From JASFUX01 sp050050115 (GTDB lineage Bacteria > Pseudomonadota > Alphaproteobacteria > Caulobacterales > Maricaulaceae), in the NCBI GenBank assembly GCA_050050115.1, contig JASFUX010000042.1, positions 1-16,652 of the forward strand: a stretch of DNA of 16,652 bases, given 5' to 3'. Positions within the stretch are counted from its first letter, which is position 1, and every line of letters starts with the position of its first letter. This document shows positions 13,791 to 16,652 of this stretch, one piece after another. Below the pieces are notes generated by a model, which ran no database searches, was not told the DNA's origin, and saw only the letters and a program-made list of their open reading frames with translations. The translations under genes were made by a program, and so were the position numbers.

Positions 13791-13944
13791 GCGCGTCGTA
13801 TCCTTATGGAGGGAAGCCGGGCCGCCGACCGGTCGTGGATGCGAGGGACCAACCCCGCGCGCGGCGGCGCGCGCAGGAAAATCCTAAGCGCTCGAATCAC
13901 GCGTTTTGCAAGCAGATTTTGAGGGCGCCTCCGTTGTCCCCCGC

Positions 13945-14817
13945 CTACCCTGACAGCGACGCGTCGAGCACTTCGACGCCCGGCGGCGCGGGCACGTCGT
14001 CGGGGACGAAGAAATCAGGCAGCAGCGGTTTGGAAGGGTCGACCTTGTACTGATCGAAGTCGGTCACGCCGTGCGCGCAGAGGAACGTGTCGTCGATCAG
14101 GAAGTTGCCCGAGAAGCTGACCGGCTGGGTGAAGATCATGTGCGCCGCATCGGCGAGGATCTCCGGGGTCCGGCACATCGCCATGCCTTCCTCGCCCGCG
14201 AGCACGTTGGCGATCGCCGCGGTCGCGATCGCGGTGCGCGGCCAGAGGGCGTTGACGGCGACCTTGCCGGCGAACTCGCCCGCCATGCCGAGCACGCAGA
14301 GGCTCATGCCGAACTTCGCCGAGGTGTAGGCGACGTGCGGCGCAAACCATTTCGTCTTCATGTCGAGCGGCGGCGCCAGCGCCAGCATGTGCGGGTTCTC
14401 GGCCTTCAGAAGATGCGGCAGGCACTTTTGCGTCACCAGGAACGTGCCGCGCGCATTGACGCCGTGCATCAGATCCCAGCGCTTGATCGGCGTCTCCAAA
14501 GTGGGCCGCGGGAAGATCGCCGAGGCGTTGTTGACGCACACGTCGATCCCGCCGAAGCGCTCGACCGTCTGCGCCACCGCCGCCTCAACGTTCGCCTCGT
14601 CGCGGATGTCGCAGACGATCGGCAGCGCCCGCCCGCCCGCCGCCTCGATCTCCTCGGCCGCGGTGTAGATGGTGCCGGGAAGCTTCGGATGCGGCTCGGC
14701 GGTTTTGGCTAGGATGGCGATATTGGCGCTATCCCTGGCGCACCGCTTGGCGATGGCGAGCCCTATACCCCGGCTAGCGCCGGTGATGAGGATGGTCTTG
14801 TTCGCAAGATCGGCCAT
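13945..14817 (-). CDS. SDR family oxidoreductase, HSDL2-like
   Basis: 290 residues from ATG 14817, with GGAG 6 nt upstream. It is a short-chain dehydrogenase: TGASRGIG (12-19) binds the dinucleotide, NNAS (96-99), Asn111 in the active-site Asn position, and Tyr154/Lys158 in AYTSAKFG. The block EFAGKVAVNALWPRTAIATAAI and the C-terminal FDQYKVDPSKPLLPDFF match, from memory, the distinctive HSDL2 (hydroxysteroid dehydrogenase-like 2) branch, here without the C-terminal SCP2 domain of the animal protein. Oddity: the catalytic Ser expected in the LSPPL segment is Ala138 (LALAPPL), so classical SDR catalysis may be impaired or rearranged. No signal peptide. Same strand as, but 154 nt upstream of, the SET gene. 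Substrate unknown; a fatty-acyl or carbonyl compound is possible. Confidence 0.88.
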   Translation of the reverse strand: MADLANKTILITGASRGIGLAIAKRCARDSANIAILAKTAEPHPKLPGTIYTAAEEIEAAGGRALPIVCDIRDEANVEAAVAQTVERFGGIDVCVNNASAIFPRPTLETPIKRWDLMHGVNARGTFLVTQKCLPHLLKAENPHMLALAPPLDMKTKWFAPHVAYTSAKFGMSLCVLGMAGEFAGKVAVNALWPRTAIATAAIANVLAGEEGMAMCRTPEILADAAHMIFTQPVSFSGNFLIDDTFLCAHGVTDFDQYKVDPSKPLLPDFFVPDDVPAPPGVEVLDASLSG

Positions 14818-15339
14818 GGCTGGCTCCGGTGTTCGTGCGCGGGCTTCGCGCCTGCTTCGGCGCAGAAGCTACAAGGGATCGCGCCGCGGCGCGAGGGTTT
14901 GGGGCGCGCGGCCCGATTTGTCCTGGAACACAGTATACGGCGGAACCGACGAGAGCGGATTGAAGGGAGGCTTGTCCGCGCCAAGGAACGATTGCTTGCC
15001 CACGCCAAAGTGATGCCCGCGCTGCTCGGTAGGATGCTCTGAGCGGTCGGAGGTGCTCAGACACCTCACACAGCGTGTGGCCGTACTGTAGTTGAAAGCG
15101 GTCGTTGCAGCGCTTGAGGCTGAGGGTCTTCGAATGACCCGAGGCGGACGTTCGACGTCGTCAATTCCAAGCCATTTTGAATTTGGCGGATCTCGCGGCG
15201 CGTGAAGACCACCCGCCTTCGGCGCCATAAGGATGTGGGCAGGAGCGAATTGCCGATATACGCGATCCGGCGCCCCTAATTGGCGAGCCCTTCGGTTGCA
15301 AGAAAATGTCGGTATTCTGAGAAATATCACGTCATTAGA

Positions 15340-15369
15340 TTGACTTTTGCGGCCGAGCACCCCAATTAA
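15340..15369 (+). promoter_or_regulatory. Weak candidate promoter for the DEAD-box helicase
   Basis: TTGACT and AATTAA are separated by 18 bp, in an AT-rich pocket about 200 bp before the helicase start. Only the -35-like hexamer is close to consensus. If real, it implies a long 5' leader. Confidence 0.25.
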
Positions 15370-15486
15370 GCGTCACGTCTGCGCTTGAGATAGAGTGCAT
15401 GTGCGGGACGCGTGAAGCGCGCGCGGCGGACACGCCGCACCTGAACCCCGCCCTTCGGACGAACTTTCCCCTACGCCCTGAATTCA

Positions 15487-15511
15487 CGCGGGTCGTCTTA
15501 TCGAGCCCGCG
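15487..15511 (+). ncRNA. 5'-leader hairpin upstream of the DEAD-box helicase
   Basis: GCGGGTCG (15488-15495) pairs with CGA plus CCCGC (15502-15510) around a 6-nt loop, with one bulged G. An outer C-G pair extends it. It lies 56 nt before the GTG start. There is no T-run, so it is a leader structure rather than a terminator. Confidence 0.3.
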
Positions 15512-15566
15512 GCGACGCCAGTTCCGGCCGATTCCGCCGCGTGCTCCCCGCTATGGAAATTAAAAC

Positions 15567-16652
15567 GTGACAGACTTCGAAAAGTTCAACCTCTCCCCCG
15601 CGATCGTCAAAGCCTTGATCGCGGAGGGCTACACCATGCCGACCCCGATCCAGCGAAAGGCGATCCCCAACGTGCTCGCCGGTCACGACTTGCTCGGCGT
15701 CGCTCAAACCGGGACCGGCAAGACCGCCGCGTTCGCGCTGCCGATCCTCGATCTGCTGGCCCGCACCGAGGGCCCCCGCCCGCGCCGCGCTCCCCGCGTG
15801 CTCGTGCTCGCGCCGACGCGCGAGCTCGCCGGGCAAATCGCTCAGTCGTTTCGAACCTATGGGCAGTTTCTCAAGCTGTCCGTGCTCGAAGTGTTCGGCG
15901 GCGTGTCGATCAACCGTCAAATCAGTCAGCTCGAAGCAGGCGCCGACGTGCTCGTTGCGACGCCCGGCCGGCTTCTTGATCTCGTCGACCGCGGCGCACT
16001 GACGCTCTCGAAGGTAAGATGCCTGGTCCTCGACGAAGCCGATCAGATGCTCGACCTCGGCTTCATCCACGCTTTGCGGCGAATCATCCCGATGTTGCCG
16101 GCCGAACGGCAGACGCTGCTGTTCTCGGCGACGATGCCCAAGACGATCTCCGATCTCGCCGACCGCTACCTGACCGATCCGGTCAAGGTCGAAGCCGCGC
16201 CGGTCGCCTCCACGGCCGAGCGCGTCGAGCAGCGCGCGGTCTTTGTGCGGCAGGCCGACAAGCTGTCGCTGCTCGCGCATGTGCTCGGCGATCCTGCGAT
16301 CGGCCGCGCGCTGGTCTTCACCCGCACCAAGCATGGCGCGGACAAGGTGGTCCGCGGCCTCAAGGCCGCGGGCGTCGAAGCGGCGGCCATTCATGGCAAC
16401 AAGAGCCAGCCCCAGCGCGAGCGCGCCCTCAGCGCCTTCAAGGCCGGGGCCTGCCGCGTGCTGGTTGCGACCGACATCGCCGCGCGGGGCATTCACGTCG
16501 AGGCGGTCGGCCTGGTCGTCAATTTCGATTTGCCGAACGTCGCCGAGCAGTACGTCCACCGCATCGGACGGACGGCGCGCGCCGGCGCCTCCGGGCTGGC
16601 GGTGTCCTTTGTTTCCGAGGACGAGCGGAGCTATCTCCGCGCGATCGAACGC
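15567..16652 (+). CDS. DEAD-box ATP-dependent RNA helicase (RhlE-like), C-terminus cut by window edge
   Basis: 362 codons from GTG 15567 run open to the right edge. The start is fixed by an in-frame TAA two codons upstream (15561-15563) and gives the Q motif intact: FEKFNLSPAIVKALIAEGY then MPTPIQ. In order follow motif I AQTGTGKT, Ia PTRELAGQ, Ib TPGR, II DEAD (in LVLDEADQMLDLGF), III SAT, IV VFTRT, V VATDIAARGI and VI HRIGRTARAG. Both RecA-like lobes are nearly complete; only the basic C-terminal tail is outside the window. Known role: ATP-driven unwinding of short RNA duplexes in ribosome assembly and RNA decay, in the cytoplasm. Motif V reads ARGIHV where many DEAD-box proteins have ARGIDV. 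The Shine-Dalgarno is weak (GGAA, 9 nt upstream), and an A-rich stretch precedes the start. RhlE is the best guess among CsdA, SrmB and RhlB relatives. Confidence 0.93.
   Translation, partial: MTDFEKFNLSPAIVKALIAEGYTMPTPIQRKAIPNVLAGHDLLGVAQTGTGKTAAFALPILDLLARTEGPRPRRAPRVLVLAPTRELAGQIAQSFRTYGQFLKLSVLEVFGGVSINRQISQLEAGADVLVATPGRLLDLVDRGALTLSKVRCLVLDEADQMLDLGFIHALRRIIPMLPAERQTLLFSATMPKTISDLADRYLTDPVKVEAAPVASTAERVEQRAVFVRQADKLSLLAHVLGDPAIGRALVFTRTKHGADKVVRGLKAAGVEAAAIHGNKSQPQRERALSAFKAGACRVLVATDIAARGIHVEAVGLVVNFDLPNVAEQYVHRIGRTARAGASGLAVSFVSEDERSYLRAIER

Larger units (their letters stand above)
14818..15566. other. 749-bp intergenic region without a supported gene
   Basis: This is the only stretch of more than 300 bases without a gene. 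It is less GC-rich and less codon-biased than its surroundings, with AT-rich pockets near 15296-15369. The longest frame (minus strand, 15360 to 14869) has irregular codon use and no recognisable domain. Two adjacent small hairpins lie at 15050-15067 (GAGGTG/CACCTC) and 15067-15079 (CACAC/GTGTG). A possible weak promoter for the helicase, TTGACT (15340-15345) and AATTAA (15364-15369) with an 18-bp spacer, is the best I can find. The region may be a dispersed repeat or decayed sequence. Confidence 0.5.

Noticed and set aside
13856..13876. GC-only palindrome upstream of the SET gene as a terminator for the SDR gene
   Set aside because: No U-run follows on the minus strand, and alternating GC runs of this kind are expected in such GC-rich DNA.
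14869..15360. 163-codon minus-strand frame as a hypothetical protein
   Set aside because: Codon third positions are not GC-biased as in all neighbours, there is no ribosome binding site and no domain. Recorded as part of the intergenic region instead.
16486..16503. Motif V of the helicase reading ARGIHV instead of ARGIDV as a defect
   Set aside because: I recall His at this position in alphaproteobacterial RhlE-type proteins and all other motifs are intact, so it is probably a lineage variant.
15498..16559. 353-codon minus-strand frame opposite the DEAD-box helicase
   Set aside because: The plus strand encodes all helicase motifs in order, so this is its antisense shadow.

Overview
This is a GC-rich chromosomal window. 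Gene content and order point to an alphaproteobacterium, probably a marine Hyphomonadales/Caulobacterales- or Parvularculales-like lineage. The isoprenoid block xseB-ispA-dxs preceded by a histone-deacetylase-family gene is an order I associate with alphaproteobacteria. The genus cannot be fixed from the sequence alone. Nothing here looks like a phage, plasmid, insertion sequence, CRISPR array, rRNA or tRNA.

Layout from left to right. (1) 1-6328, minus strand: a likely transcription unit running from a class I methyltransferase (6328 to 5228) to an exported fumarylacetoacetate-hydrolase-family (FAH) protein (5164 to 4037). It continues into two tandem paralogous lipoproteins, each with an N-terminal cytochrome c domain and a PQQ-type beta-propeller (3843 to 1837, and 1828 running off the left edge). 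(2) 6585-7526, plus strand: an exported, tyrosine-rich glycine-zipper protein. A direct repeat lies upstream and a strong intrinsic terminator downstream. (3) 7730-8158, plus strand: a GFA/CENP-V-type zinc protein, convergent with dxs. (4) 8188-14817, minus strand: an SDR oxidoreductase of the HSDL2 type, a SET-domain protein, a histone-deacetylase-family protein, a histidine phosphatase, xseB, an unlisted 33-codon ORF, ispA and dxs. (5) 14818-15566: about 750 bp with no convincing gene and with composition unlike its surroundings. (6) 15567 to the right edge, plus strand: a DEAD-box RNA helicase of the RhlE type, truncated by the window.

How the genes may work together. Dxs makes the first committed intermediate of the MEP pathway and IspA condenses its C5 products, so ispA-dxs is a coherent isoprenoid unit. 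On the left, the two quinohemoproteins most resemble polyvinyl-alcohol-dehydrogenase-type enzymes, and the adjacent exported FAH-family protein belongs to a fold that hydrolyses C-C bonds of diketo compounds. Together they suggest a periplasmic pathway that oxidises a polyol and then cleaves the diketone. That is the best candidate for an undescribed system in this window, but it remains an inference.

Two genes run off the window edges (1-1828 and 15567-16652). Several starts are non-ATG (GTG or TTG) and were chosen from Shine-Dalgarno position. Long plus-strand frames opposite the minus-strand genes are antisense shadows of GC-rich coding sequence and are not annotated.
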